Shown here: one piece after another, positions 16,301 to 27,152 of the stretch
Layout of the letters: each line of letters begins with the position of its first letter
Numbering within the stretch: the first letter of the stretch is position 1
Source: Treponema vincentii F0403
Lineage (GTDB): Bacteria > Spirochaetota > Spirochaetia > Treponematales > Treponemataceae
Assembly: GCF_000412995.1 (NCBI RefSeq)
Contig: NZ_KE332512.1
Span: 1,442,694 to 1,506,693, forward strand
Length of the DNA stretch: 64,000 bases
Reading direction: 5' to 3'
Position numbers and translations under genes: made by a program
Notes under the pieces: model-generated
Database searches by the model: none
What the model was told of the DNA's origin: nothing
The model's input: the letters and a program-made list of their open reading frames with translations, nothing else

Positions 16301-19300
16301 GTGAAGATACTCGATAATATTAACAATACTGTCCGCGATGATTTGCTGGCAGAGATAAAACGCGGAAGCAAGGTGTCCGTTGCGGCAACCTGTTTTTCTA
16401 TGTACGCCTATCAAGAATTAAAAAAGCAGCTGGAAGCCGTAGAAACCTTCCGATTCATTTTTACGTCGCCTACTTTTATACAAGAAAAAGCTGAAAAGCA
16501 GAAACGTGAGTTTTACATTCCCCGTCTGTCTAGAGAAACCAGTCTATACGGTACGGAATTTGAAATCAAGCTTCGGAATGAGATGACTCAGCGTGCTATT
16601 GCAAAAGAATGTGCAGACTGGATTCGCAGAAAAGCACAATTCAAGTCCAACACCACCGGAGAGAACATGACGGGTTTTATGACCGTTGATACCGGAAATG
16701 TCCAGACCGCCTATACACCTGTAACCGGGTTTACTACGGTGGACATCGGGTGTGAGCGCGGTAACAACACCTACAATATGGTTAATTGCATAGACGCGCC
16801 CTTTTCGCATCAGTATATGCAGCTGTTTGACCAACTTTGAAACGATTATGAAAAAATGCAGGACGTGACGGATCTGGTCATTGAAAACATCAGCACAGTC
16901 TATACCGAAAACGCTCCGGAGTTCATTTACTTCATGACGTTATACCATGTATTCAGTGAGTTTCTGGATGATATATCTGAGGACGTACTTCCCAATGAGG
17001 ACACAGGCTTTAAGCAAAGCCGTATCTGGAATATGCTCTACGATTTTCAACGAGATGCAGTACTGGGCATTATCAATAAATTAGAAAAATACAATGGCTG
17101 CATTCTTGCGGATAGTGTTGGTTTAGGTAAAACATTTACTGCACTGGCTGTTGTGAAATACTATGAAAACCGTAATAGGTCTGTGCTGGTTCTCTGCCCT
17201 AAAAAGCTGGCAGAAAACTGGAATACCTATAAAGATAACTATGTCAATAATCCCATCACCGCCGACCGCCTGAATTATGATGTGCTGTTCCATACAGACC
17301 TTTCCCGTAACGGCGGAATATCGAACGGACTGGATTTAAACCGGCTCAACTGGGGCAACTATGACCTGATCGTCATTGATGAATCCCATAACTTTCGCAA
17401 TGGTATCGGCACACACAGTAATACGCAAGAAAACCGCTATCAAAAGCTGCTGGAAAAAGTGATCCGTGCCGGGGTCAAGACAAAAGTTTTGATGCTTTCC
17501 GCAACGCCGGTCAATAACCGATTTATTGATTTGAAGAATCAACTTGCTATTGCCTACGAGGGCAATTTCGAATATTTAGATGAACGGCTTAACACCACAA
17601 AAACGCTTGACGACATCTTTAAACAAGCACAAAAAGCCTTTAACGCATGGAGTAAGCTCGATCCGGAACAACGTTCAACGGACGCGCTGCTTCGTACATT
17701 AGATTTTGATTTCTTCGAACTGCTGGACAGTGTGACTATTGCCCGGTCGCGTAAGCATATCGAAAAATACTATGACGCAAATAAGATCGGTAAGTTCCCT
17801 GAAAGATTGAAACCAATATCCCTTCGTCCGTGTCTGACGGATCTGGACGATGCTATTAACTATAACCAGATTTATGATCAGCTGATGCAGCTTTCCCTGT
17901 GCGTCTATACGCCATCGAATTATATATTTCCAAGCAAGATTCAAAAGTACAAAGATCTTACGCATAATAAAGGCGAAAACTTAACTCAGACCGGTCGTGA
18001 GCGTGGTATTCAGCGTCTCATGAGTATTAACCTACTCAAGCGGCTCGAAAGCTCGGTCAATTCTTTTAAGCTGACACTAAATCGCATCATGAAATTGATC
18101 AACAATACAATTGACGGAATCAATCGGTTTGAGAAATACGGTTCAGCAGATATCTCCATGTATGAGGCAAACGGTGACGACTGGGATATGGATGATGAAA
18201 ATACGGAATTCTTCACTGTGGGTAAAAAAGTCAAAATTGATCTTGCCGACATGGACTGGAAAAGTTGGCGGAAAGAATTAACGCAGGATGCTGAAGTGCT
18301 GGAATTACTCACACTGATGATAGCCGATATAACTCCGCAACACGACAGTAAATTACAGAAGCTTTTCTGTCTGCTGGACGAAAAAATTGCCCATCCCATA
18401 AATCCCGGTAATAAGAAAGTCCTTATATTTTCCGCATTTGCGGATACGGCAGAGTACCTCTATGATCATGTAAGCATGTATATAAAAAACAAATATGACT
18501 TACACACGGCGGTCATAACCGGCTCCATCGATGGACGTACAACAATCAAAGAATTTAAGGCAACGCTCAACAATGTATTGACGTGTTTTTCGCCGGTTTC
18601 AAAAGATCGCGATGTGCTGATGCCAAACAATAAGACGGAAATTGATATTCTGATTGCAACCGATTGCATCTCGGAAGGGCAGAATCTTCAAGACTGCGAC
18701 TATCTTATTAACTACGATATTCATTGGAATCCTGTGCGTATTATCCAACGGTTCGGACGTATCGATCGTATTGGCAGCAAAAATAAGACCATACAACTGG
18801 TGAACTTCTGGCCTGATCTACCGTTGGACGATTATATTAATCTGAAATCCCGTGTGGAAACCCGTATGAAGATAACTGTCATGACCGCTACCGGAGATGA
18901 TGATCTTATTAACTCAGAAGAACATGGCGATCTTGAATACCGTAAGGCGCAGCTTAAGCGCTTACAGGAGGAAGTTGTCGATATTGAAGATATATCTGAT
19001 GGTATTTCTATTATGGACTTGGGTCTTAACGAATTCCATCTTGACCTATTGGATTACATAAAGCACAATAATGATATGGATAAGAAACCCCGCGGACTAC
19101 ACACCGTTGTACCCGCCACAGATGAGCTGCCGGAAGGGGCAATCTTTGTCCTGAAAAATGTCAACAGCAGTACCAATGTAGATAACGGCAATCGGCTTCA
19201 TCCGTTCTACATGGTTTATGTTGGAATAGACGGTAAAATTATCTGTAATTACCTTAATCCTAAAAAGCTGTTGGACGATATTCGGTTGCTGTGCCGAGGA

Positions 19301-19531
19301 AAAACAACACCGATTCAAGAAGTATATGAGCAGTTTAATAGGGAAACGGATGACGGAAAAAATATGGCAGCTATGTCAGAATTACTGACTCAAGCGATCG
19401 ACTCCATCATTGACGTCAAGGAAGAAAGTGACATCGACAGTCTGTTCTCCGCCAGCGGAACATCAGCTTTGATGAGCCATGTATCCGGATTGGAGGATTT
19501 TGAATTGATTTGTTTTCTGGTGGTTAAATAA
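16301..19531 (+). pseudogene. SNF2-type helicase with PLD-like N-terminus, interrupted by an in-frame TGA
   Basis: One reading frame of about 1,075 codons broken by TGA at 16838-16840. The upstream piece (GTG at 16301, 179 residues) has a phospholipase-D-like N-terminal fold. The downstream piece (ATG at 16856, 891 residues, same frame) has helicase motifs: SVGLGKTFTAL, VIDESHNF, MLSATPVNN and the C-terminal ATDCISEGQNLQ and IIQRFGRIDRIGS. The sequence around the stop reads LFDQL-stop-NDYEKMQDVTD. Homologues, as I recall, have Trp here, so a single TGG to TGA change is likely. No ribosome binding site precedes 16856. Such helicases accompany type III-like restriction genes. Full activity would need readthrough or reinitiation. 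Confidence 0.8.
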
Positions 19532-19555
19532 CTTTATTATGGGGAGGTTCTGATC

Positions 19556-20209
19556 TTGTTGGGATTGCCGGAATCAACGGAGTTTAACGCGAGAATTCCA
19601 AAACAAAAGTTTTATGAAAATCTATCGATTACTCCTGCTATCAAAAAGGCGTTCACGGAGCAGATAAAAATGATTTACTGGCGCAATAAGCTGGCTGCAA
19701 CTACGCTGAATCTTGCTGCTGGAAAACGGGTCATGGAAATCGAGATATTTGAGGTAAACCTTAACTCGCTCGACCTTGATGAAAATGTGCTGCGTTTAAT
19801 TGACCGGGAAATATCTTATCATATTCTGTTTATTTTGGAGCATAATGGGAAATATCAGGCTGTAATGGGATACAAAGAAACTGCAATTTCAGGCAAAGCA
19901 GCGTTTAAAGTTGACCGCTACTACCATACGGAATGGGTGGATGAAGAAGAATTGCCGCTGCATCTGGAAGGCTTGACAATGGATGCCGTGTACGAAAACT
20001 TCATCCGGCAAATTGCAGGGAATAGCCTCAACGGTAAAGAACATACCACACTGAAAGAAAGTATCGAACAACAGAAAAAACGCGAGCAACTGGAGAAGCA
20101 GATTGCCACGCTTGAAGCGAAAATAAGAAAGGAAAAACAGCTAAACCGACTGATGGAAATAAATGCGGAATTGAAGCAATTGAAAAATGAGGTTGGAAGA
20201 AGCAAATGA
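19556..20209 (+). CDS. DUF4391 family protein of the restriction island
   Basis: 217 residues. The N-terminal LGLPESTEFNARIPKQKFYEN and the later IDREISYHILFILEHNGKYQAVMGYK, YYHTEW and LPLHLEGLTMDAVYENFIRQI are typical of DUF4391 proteins, which recur between a helicase and a methyltransferase gene in type III-like loci. The last 55 residues form a charged coiled coil (EQLEKQIATLEAKIRKEKQ). The start is TTG at 19556, supported by GGGGAGG at 19541-19547. Its stop overlaps the next start (ATGA). The molecular function is unknown. It may be a structural or specificity partner of the helicase. Confidence 0.8.
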   Translation: MLGLPESTEFNARIPKQKFYENLSITPAIKKAFTEQIKMIYWRNKLAATTLNLAAGKRVMEIEIFEVNLNSLDLDENVLRLIDREISYHILFILEHNGKYQAVMGYKETAISGKAAFKVDRYYHTEWVDEEELPLHLEGLTMDAVYENFIRQIAGNSLNGKEHTTLKESIEQQKKREQLEKQIATLEAKIRKEKQLNRLMEINAELKQLKNEVGRSK

Positions 20210-21858
20210 AGATAAAAAAGATTGAACTGAACAATTTCAAGCGGTTTACCCATTTAGTTGTTGAGGATATCCCTGAAACAGCTAAGCTGATAGTCTTAGT
20301 TGGTCCGAATGGTTCAGGAAAGACATCGTTTATGGAGTCCCTGAACCATTATTATAAATTTGCTGGATATAATAATATCGGTGATTACGATTATTTGAAC
20401 AAAAGTAGTACGGCAGAGGCTTTCAACTATAGCCGATGGTATTATCACGCATCAAAAATTGTGAGTATTGACTTCTATGATATACATTTACCCAAAGACA
20501 TTGGCGATAGTACCGATATAAGAGGTCATTTCTATTTCCGAAGCGCGTATAGAAACGAGCCTGATTTCAAAATAAATTCCATGCAGAGGCAGCAAGACCC
20601 TACCGAGTCGATCCGATTGGAATCACTTATCCAGAACGACCAAACGGTTTCTGCAAATTATCAGAGGCTTATTGCCAATACCATCGCAGGTGTGTTTAAT
20701 AATGAAAATGACACAAAAGCCGTTGCTATGCTGCGCGATGAATTAATTGGAAAAATCAAAGCAGCCCTTAAACGCGTATTCGAGGATTTGGAACTTTCAT
20801 CGGTCGGCGATCCGCTCCAAAATGGAACCTTCTATTTCACAAAAGGGACTACTAAGGATTTCAGCTATTGCAACCTTTCGGCAGGAGAAAAATCTGCTTT
20901 CGATTTGATATTGGACATGGTTGTTCAATCTAAATATTATCCTGACGCTATTTACTGTATTGATGAACCGGAAACGCACATGCACACTAAACTGCAAGGG
21001 AAAGTGCTGCGAGAGCTATATTTGCTTATTCCGGGGCAATCACAACTGTTGCTTTCGACCCATTCCATCGGGATGCTCCAAGAGGCGGAAGAAATTGAAC
21101 AGGAACATCCGGGGACAGTTGCTTTTTTGGATTTTGGCGGGAGAGATTTTGATACAGATCAAATAATTCGTCCTGCAAGGATTGGAAAAGCAGTCATGGA
21201 TAAGTTTTACGAACTCGCTTTTGGAGACTTTGCAAAGTTGATGCTTCCACGAATAATCGTGTTTTGTGAAGGTGACCCAAACGGAGGAAAGCGTAAAGAT
21301 TTTGATAAAATGATTTACACCACCATTTTTGCAGAGACTTATCCCGAAGCATTCTTTATTTCCGGCGGCTCATGCAACGATATTGAGAATATTGAGAAAA
21401 CACACGGAGGGATTATTAGTACACTACTTAAAAATACCACGGTCATAAAAATTGTAGATCGAGATGACAGAAGTGATCCGGAAATTTCGCAGCTTGCAGA
21501 AAAAGGCATTAGAGTATTAAAAGAACGAAACCTTGAGTCCTATCTGCTTGATGATGAAGTAATCAAAAAATTATGTGAATCAGTTGGAAAACCTGAGGAA
21601 TACGATGAATGCATACGTGAAAAGGACAAAGCACTTGCCGCATCAATAAGCAGGGGGAATGCAGCGGATGATTATAAGTCTGTTCGCGGGGAGATTTATA
21701 ATGTATTAAAAAAGCGTCTTACACTTACAAAATGCGGAAACAATCAGGATTCATTCATCCGTGATACCCTTGCCCCTTTAATTACCCCGGATATGGATGT
21801 ATACAAACGTTTAGCGTTAGAAATATTCGGCAATGACACTAACGGAGGAAATAACTAA
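20206..21858 (+). CDS. AAA ATPase with C-terminal TOPRIM/DUF4435-like domain (OLD-like)
   Basis: 550 residues. An SMC/ABC-like ATPase has Walker A GPNGSGKTS (33-41), signature LSAGEKSAF and Walker B YCIDEPETHMH (near 250), followed by the H-loop LLSTHS. After about residue 345 comes a TOPRIM-like region with FCEGD (near 354) and IVDRDD (near 415), acidic patches like those that bind metal in OLD nucleases. Related two-domain proteins are often anti-phage effectors. It overlaps the DUF4391 gene by four bases and the Mod start by one base (TAATG), so it is part of the operon. All visible motifs are intact. Confidence 0.82.
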   Translation: MKIKKIELNNFKRFTHLVVEDIPETAKLIVLVGPNGSGKTSFMESLNHYYKFAGYNNIGDYDYLNKSSTAEAFNYSRWYYHASKIVSIDFYDIHLPKDIGDSTDIRGHFYFRSAYRNEPDFKINSMQRQQDPTESIRLESLIQNDQTVSANYQRLIANTIAGVFNNENDTKAVAMLRDELIGKIKAALKRVFEDLELSSVGDPLQNGTFYFTKGTTKDFSYCNLSAGEKSAFDLILDMVVQSKYYPDAIYCIDEPETHMHTKLQGKVLRELYLLIPGQSQLLLSTHSIGMLQEAEEIEQEHPGTVAFLDFGGRDFDTDQIIRPARIGKAVMDKFYELAFGDFAKLMLPRIIVFCEGDPNGGKRKDFDKMIYTTIFAETYPEAFFISGGSCNDIENIEKTHGGIISTLLKNTTVIKIVDRDDRSDPEISQLAEKGIRVLKERNLESYLLDDEVIKKLCESVGKPEEYDECIREKDKALAASISRGNAADDYKSVRGEIYNVLKKRLTLTKCGNNQDSFIRDTLAPLITPDMDVYKRLALEIFGNDTNGGNN

Positions 21859-23909
21859 TGGAAAAAATGCGTATGGAATCGCCCGATTTAACTGCACAGA
21901 ATATAGACCGCATAGCAGCCATGTTCCCTAACTGAATCACGGAGATGCTGGACGAGGAACATAGTACACCGGAGAAAAAGGTGTACAAGCGGGCAATTAA
22001 CTTTGAGTTGCTGAAACAGATGCTCTCACCCGACATAGTAGATGGCGACGAAGCTTATGAATTTACCTGGGTTGGAAAGAAGGCTGCGATCATAGAAGCC
22101 AACAAACCGATTCGTAAGACACTGCGCCCTTGTCCGGCAGAAAGCAAAGATTGGAACACCACCGAAAACCTCTATATCGAGGGCGACAATCTGGAAGTCC
22201 TAAAACTGTTGCAGGAAAGCTATCTCGGCAAGGTCAAGATGATTTATATTGACCCACCCTATAATAGAGGCTACGACTCTTTGTACCGTGATGATTTTGC
22301 TATGTCTTCTGATGAATACTCAGAAGAACGTGGCGCAACAGATGACGTTGGGAACAGAATGTTCAAGAACACAGATACTAATGGTCGGTTTCACTCAGAT
22401 TGGTGCAGCATGATATATTCACGGCTGATGCTCGCGAGGAATTTGCTAACGGATGATGGAGTGATATTCATTTCGATTGATGAACACGAATATGCTAACA
22501 TTAAAAAAATATGCGATGAAGTGTTTGGTGTGTGCAACTTTATTGCTGAACTTATTTGGTCTGCTGGTAGGAAAAATGACTCCAAGTACATTTCTGTTTC
22601 TCATGAATATATTCTGTGCTATTTCAAAGATTTACTATGGGTGAAAGAACATAAGCTCCTGTGGAGAGAAAAGAAGCAAGGCCTACCCGACATTTATGCC
22701 GAATATGAACGTCTAAAAAAATTGTACGGTGAAGACTGTGCTACAATCGAGAAATATCTTAAAACATGGTATAAATCATTGCCAGACGGTCATCCTGCAA
22801 AAGATCATTCACACTATAATAGAGTAGATAGTCATAGCATATTTTTCGCGTCTGATATTTCTTGGCCCGGTGGTGGCGGTCCGAAGTATGAAATAATGCA
22901 CCCTATTACCCATAAGCCAGTCCGTATTCCGTCAAGAGGGTGGATTACCAACCATGAAACAATGCAGCGTTGGATAGCAGAAGGACGGGTGAACTTTGGT
23001 GTGGATGAAAGTTACGTCCCCACTATAAAATCATACCTGTCAGAACACGAATATGGCGTACCCTACAGTGTGTTCTATCAGGATGGACGAGCTGCATCTA
23101 AGCGTCTCGCAACTCTAATGGGTGATAAAGTTTTTGAAAATCCAAAAGATGAAGAGATTATACAGCGAATTATCCGGTTTTGCGGTAGCGATGACGGAGA
23201 TATAATTATGGACTTCTTCTCTGGTTCGGCAACAACTGCTCATGCACTGTTCCTAGCCGATGCAGAACAAAACAAGCATCGCAAGTTTATTCTTGTTCAG
23301 CTACCTGAAACGATTGATCCGCAGAAAGAAGTATCGGAGAAAGCCAGAAAGGTTGCTCAAAATGCAGTTAATTTGTTGGACTCCATAGGGGCTGTACATA
23401 ATATTTGCGAAATTGGTAAGGAGCGTATCCGTCGTGCCGGGGAAAAGGTCAAATCCGAAAGTCCTATGACTACTGGAAACCTTGACGTCGGCTTTCGTGT
23501 CTTTAAGCTTGATGACACCAATATGAAGGATGTCTACTATACACCGGATGATTACGATCAAGGGATGCTCACGGAAATGGAATCCAATATCAAGGCTGAC
23601 CGCACCGATCTCGACCTGCTATTCGGCTGTCTGTTGGATTGGGGCTTGCCGCTGTCTCTGCCATACACCTCTGAAACGATTGATGGCTGCACGGTACATA
23701 CCTACAATGACGGCGACCTGATTGCATGTTTTAACGACAACGTGCCGGAATCCGTGGTGAAAGAGATTGCCAAGCGCAAGCCGCTTCGTGCGGTATTCCG
23801 CGATTCCAGCTTTGCATCTAGTCCGGAGAAAATCAATGTATTCGAAATTTTCAAGCTCTATATGCCGGAGGATGCGAACGATATCACCAAACGAGTGAGA
23901 GTCATCTAA
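21858..23909 (+). pseudogene. Type III-like DNA methyltransferase (Mod) with TGA at codon 26
   Basis: The frame opens at ATG 21858, but codon 26 is TGA (21933-21935): AAMFPN-stop-ITEMLDEEHST. From memory, related Mod proteins read FPNC at this point, so TGC or TGT has probably become TGA. The rest (ATG at 21945, 654 residues) keeps the methyltransferase motifs in beta-class order: DPPYN in IYIDPPYNRGYD first, then MDFFSGSATTAHAL. It is predicted to make N6-methyladenine. The internal ATG has GGAG directly against it, too close for good initiation. A protein lacking about 29 residues might still be made. A single base reversion would restore the gene. Confidence 0.8.
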
Positions 23910-23924
23910 GAAAGGAGCTGCCGC

Positions 23925-26900
23925 ATGAAACTACAATTTAAGCATCAGAAGTTCCAGGCCGATGCTGCAAAAGCGGTTGTTGACGTATTTGCGGGGCAAC
24001 CGTATCTCACTCCTACCTACATGATGGATAAAGGTTTCGGAACCTATCAGATTGAACTTAACGAAGAAGAAAAATTTACCGGGTGGCGCAATGAACGGAT
24101 TATACCGGAACTTTCAGATGCGCTGATTTTAGATCATTTACAAAAGATTCAGCGGGCAAATCAGATTGAACCTTCCCCAAAGCTCGAAGGCAGATATAAC
24201 CTTACAATTGAAATGGAAACCGGCGTCGGAAAAACGTATACGTATATCAAAACCATGTACGAGCTGAACAAACACTACGGCTGGAGCAAGTTCATCGTAG
24301 TTGTTCCCAGTCTTGCTATCCGCGAAGGTGTTTATAAGTCCTTTCAGGTAACGCAAGAGCATTTTGCGGAAGAATATGGAAAGAAAATTCGCTTTTTTAT
24401 CTATAACTCTGCCAAGCTCACGGAGATTGATCGTTTTGCCTCTGATAGTTCAGTCAATGTAATGATCATCAATTCTCAAGCTTTTAATGCCAGGGGAAAA
24501 GATGCCCGGCGTATCTACATGAAACTGGACGAGTTCCGAAGCCGCCGACCGATTGAGATTATCGCAAAGACAAATCCGGTTATGATTATTGGCGAGCCGC
24601 AATCTGTGGAAGGCAAGCAAACAAAAGAGCGGTTGAAGGAATTTTGCCCGCTTCTGACGCTGCGTTATTCTGCTACTCACAAGTCCGACAACCTCTATAA
24701 CATGATTTATCGTTTGGACGCCATGGAAGCTTACAATAAGCGGCTTGTAAAAAAAATTTCTGTGAAAGGTATTACTGAAACCGGAAGCACCGCGACTGAG
24801 GGCTATGTATATTTGGAAAGTATCAACCTTTCTAAAGCAGACCCAACCGCTACCATTCAGTTTGACTACAAGGGGGCTGTCAGTGTCCGGAAAGTTACGA
24901 GGAAGGTTGGTATCGGATTCAACCTCTATGATAACTCAAACAACATGGAGGAATACAGAGACAACTTTGTTGTGAAGTTCATTGATGGCCGTGACAATCA
25001 CGTTGAGTTCCTGAACGGCATCAAAATTTTCGCTGGAGACGTTATCGGTAAGGTCAGCGAGGAGCAGCTGCGCCGTATTCAGATCAGGGAAACGATTCTT
25101 TCTCATATTGAGCGGGAGCGGCAATTATTCCATAAAGGCATCAAAGTGCTTTCTCTGTTCTTCATTGATGAGGTTGCTAAATACAAGCAGTATGATGCGT
25201 CCGGCAAGCCCTACAATGGTATGTATGCCGATATGTTTGAGGAGGAATACACTGATATTCTTGCAAACATACAGCGTGAATTTGGCGACAATGAATACAT
25301 GAACTATCTGGATTCTATCAAGCCGCAAGACACTCATGCCGGTTACTTTTCCATTGATAAAAAAGGCAAGCTGACCGACAGTAAGATTTCGGACAAAACT
25401 GAAAAGACTTCTGACGATATTGACGCTTACGATCTGATTATGAAGAACAAGGAGCTACTATTGGATCGCGATCCTAAGAACTCCCCTGTTCGCTTTATTT
25501 TCTCCCACTCAGCCCTACGGGAAGGCTGGGACAACCCAAATGTATTCCAGATTTGTACCTTGAAGCAGTCTTCCAGTGACGTGCGCAAACGGCAGGAGGT
25601 TGGTCGGGGCTTGCGTCTTTGTGTCAATCAAGACGGTGAACGAATGGATGTCAATATCCTCGGGAATGATGTACACAATATTAACGTACTGACCGTTATT
25701 GCCAGTGAAAGCTATGACAGTTTCGCCAAAGGCTTGCAGAGCGAGCTCGCGGATGCTGTGGCGGGACGCCCTGTGGCTATTACTGCAGATTTATTCAAGG
25801 GCAAGATCATTACAGATGCAAATGGCAATGAGCAGGTGGTAGACAATGACATAGCACAGGCTATCTACTTTGATATGGTCGTTAATGGCTATGTTGATAA
25901 GAAAGGTGTTCTTACCGAAAAATACTACACTGATAAGGCTAACGGTGAAGTCAAAGTTGCTGAGGAAGTGGCAGACTGCGCAGACGCTGTTCTGAAGATC
26001 GTGGATTCTGTCTATGACAGTAATGCGATGAAGCCTGAAAATGCCCGCGATAAGAACGTGGAGCTTCAAATTGATCCGGATAAACTTGCTATGCCGCAGT
26101 TCAAAGAACTTTGGGAACGTATCAGACCCAAGTCCATTTATGTTGTTGACTTTGACACCGATGAGCTGGTATGGAATGCGATTAACGTTCTGAACAGTAA
26201 GCTGCGCGTATCAAAGCTGTTCTTCAAGGTCGAGACCGGCGCGATGGAAGAGATCAAATCAAAGGATACACTGTTAAGCGGAGCTTCTTTTGTAAAAGAA
26301 AAATCTGCTGCTTACGGTGCTTCCCAGAAGATTCATGCTTCCTCAAGTGTAAAATACGATTTGATCGGCAAGCTCGTTGAAGAAACCGGGCTGACAAGAA
26401 AAGCTGTTGTGGATATTCTGACCGGTATCGAAAAGACGGTGTTCGATCAGTTCAAAGACAATCCGGAAGAATTTATTATCAAGGCGGCGTCACTCATCAA
26501 CGACGAAAAGGCCACAGCAATTATCCAGCATATTACCTACAGTATTCTGGATGAGCACTATACTACGGATATATTCACCGAGCCGACGATTAAAGGCACG
26601 TTAGGTGTCAATGCGATGAAAGCACAGAAACATTTGTACGATCATATCATATTTGATTCTGCTAATGAGCGTAACTTTGCAAGTGATCTGGATACCAACA
26701 CTGATGTTGCCGTATATGTAAAGCTGCCGGATGGTTTCTATATCTCCACTCCGGTCGGCCGTTATAATCCTGACTGGGCCATTGTATTTTATGAAGGAAC
26801 CGTGAAGCATATCTATTTCGTTGCTGAAACGAAAGGCTCCATGTCCTCCATGCAACTCCGTCTGATTGAGGAGTCCAAAATCCACTGTGCCCGCGAGCAT

Positions 26901-26981
26901 TTCAAAGCCATCGGCAGCGGCGAAGTTGTTTATGATGTTGTCGACAGCTATCAGACACTGCTCGACAAGGTGATGAAGTAA
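23925..26981 (+). CDS. Type III-like restriction endonuclease subunit (Res), Walker B altered
   Basis: 1,018 residues. The superfamily 2 helicase part has Walker A METGVGKT (97-104), FSHSALREGWDNPNVFQICTL and RQEVGRGLRL. Near the C-terminus PDWAIVFYEG and VAETKG form the PD-(D/E)XK nuclease core. The expected DEPQ Walker B box reads IIGEPQSVEG, with Gly223 encoded by GGC at 24591-24593 where Asp is expected. Loss of this metal-coordinating Asp should strongly reduce ATP hydrolysis. AGGAG precedes the ATG, 15 bases after the Mod stop. Res and Mod would form the cleaving complex. With Mod also damaged, restriction is probably inactive. Confidence 0.88.
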   Translation: MKLQFKHQKFQADAAKAVVDVFAGQPYLTPTYMMDKGFGTYQIELNEEEKFTGWRNERIIPELSDALILDHLQKIQRANQIEPSPKLEGRYNLTIEMETGVGKTYTYIKTMYELNKHYGWSKFIVVVPSLAIREGVYKSFQVTQEHFAEEYGKKIRFFIYNSAKLTEIDRFASDSSVNVMIINSQAFNARGKDARRIYMKLDEFRSRRPIEIIAKTNPVMIIGEPQSVEGKQTKERLKEFCPLLTLRYSATHKSDNLYNMIYRLDAMEAYNKRLVKKISVKGITETGSTATEGYVYLESINLSKADPTATIQFDYKGAVSVRKVTRKVGIGFNLYDNSNNMEEYRDNFVVKFIDGRDNHVEFLNGIKIFAGDVIGKVSEEQLRRIQIRETILSHIERERQLFHKGIKVLSLFFIDEVAKYKQYDASGKPYNGMYADMFEEEYTDILANIQREFGDNEYMNYLDSIKPQDTHAGYFSIDKKGKLTDSKISDKTEKTSDDIDAYDLIMKNKELLLDRDPKNSPVRFIFSHSALREGWDNPNVFQICTLKQSSSDVRKRQEVGRGLRLCVNQDGERMDVNILGNDVHNINVLTVIASESYDSFAKGLQSELADAVAGRPVAITADLFKGKIITDANGNEQVVDNDIAQAIYFDMVVNGYVDKKGVLTEKYYTDKANGEVKVAEEVADCADAVLKIVDSVYDSNAMKPENARDKNVELQIDPDKLAMPQFKELWERIRPKSIYVVDFDTDELVWNAINVLNSKLRVSKLFFKVETGAMEEIKSKDTLLSGASFVKEKSAAYGASQKIHASSSVKYDLIGKLVEETGLTRKAVVDILTGIEKTVFDQFKDNPEEFIIKAASLINDEKATAIIQHITYSILDEHYTTDIFTEPTIKGTLGVNAMKAQKHLYDHIIFDSANERNFASDLDTNTDVAVYVKLPDGFYISTPVGRYNPDWAIVFYEGTVKHIYFVAETKGSMSSMQLRLIEESKIHCAREHFKAIGSGEVVYDVVDSYQTLLDKVMK

Positions 26982-27152
26982 GCAGAAGAAGACTTTTATA
27001 GAGGATATCCCAACACCTCAGCCGTAGGATTGATGAAGAAAATAGACTTGTGTATGCTGTTGAGGAAAAGCTTGTTTTACCGATCTCCTGCCGCGGACAC
27101 TACAAGGCGTAATAGCATGCAGGTGTTTCACACTCGATAATAAGGAACCGCA

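Noticed and set aside
21933-21935. The TGA in Mod as a selenocysteine codon at a normally Cys position
   Set aside because: I see no convincing SECIS-like hairpin right after it, and the same operon has another TGA at a Trp-like position, so simple nonsense mutation is more likely.
16301-23909. UGA read as an amino acid throughout the genome
   Set aside because: Several intact genes here use TGA as their proper stop (for example those ending at 2904, 4597 and 7148), so the code is standard.
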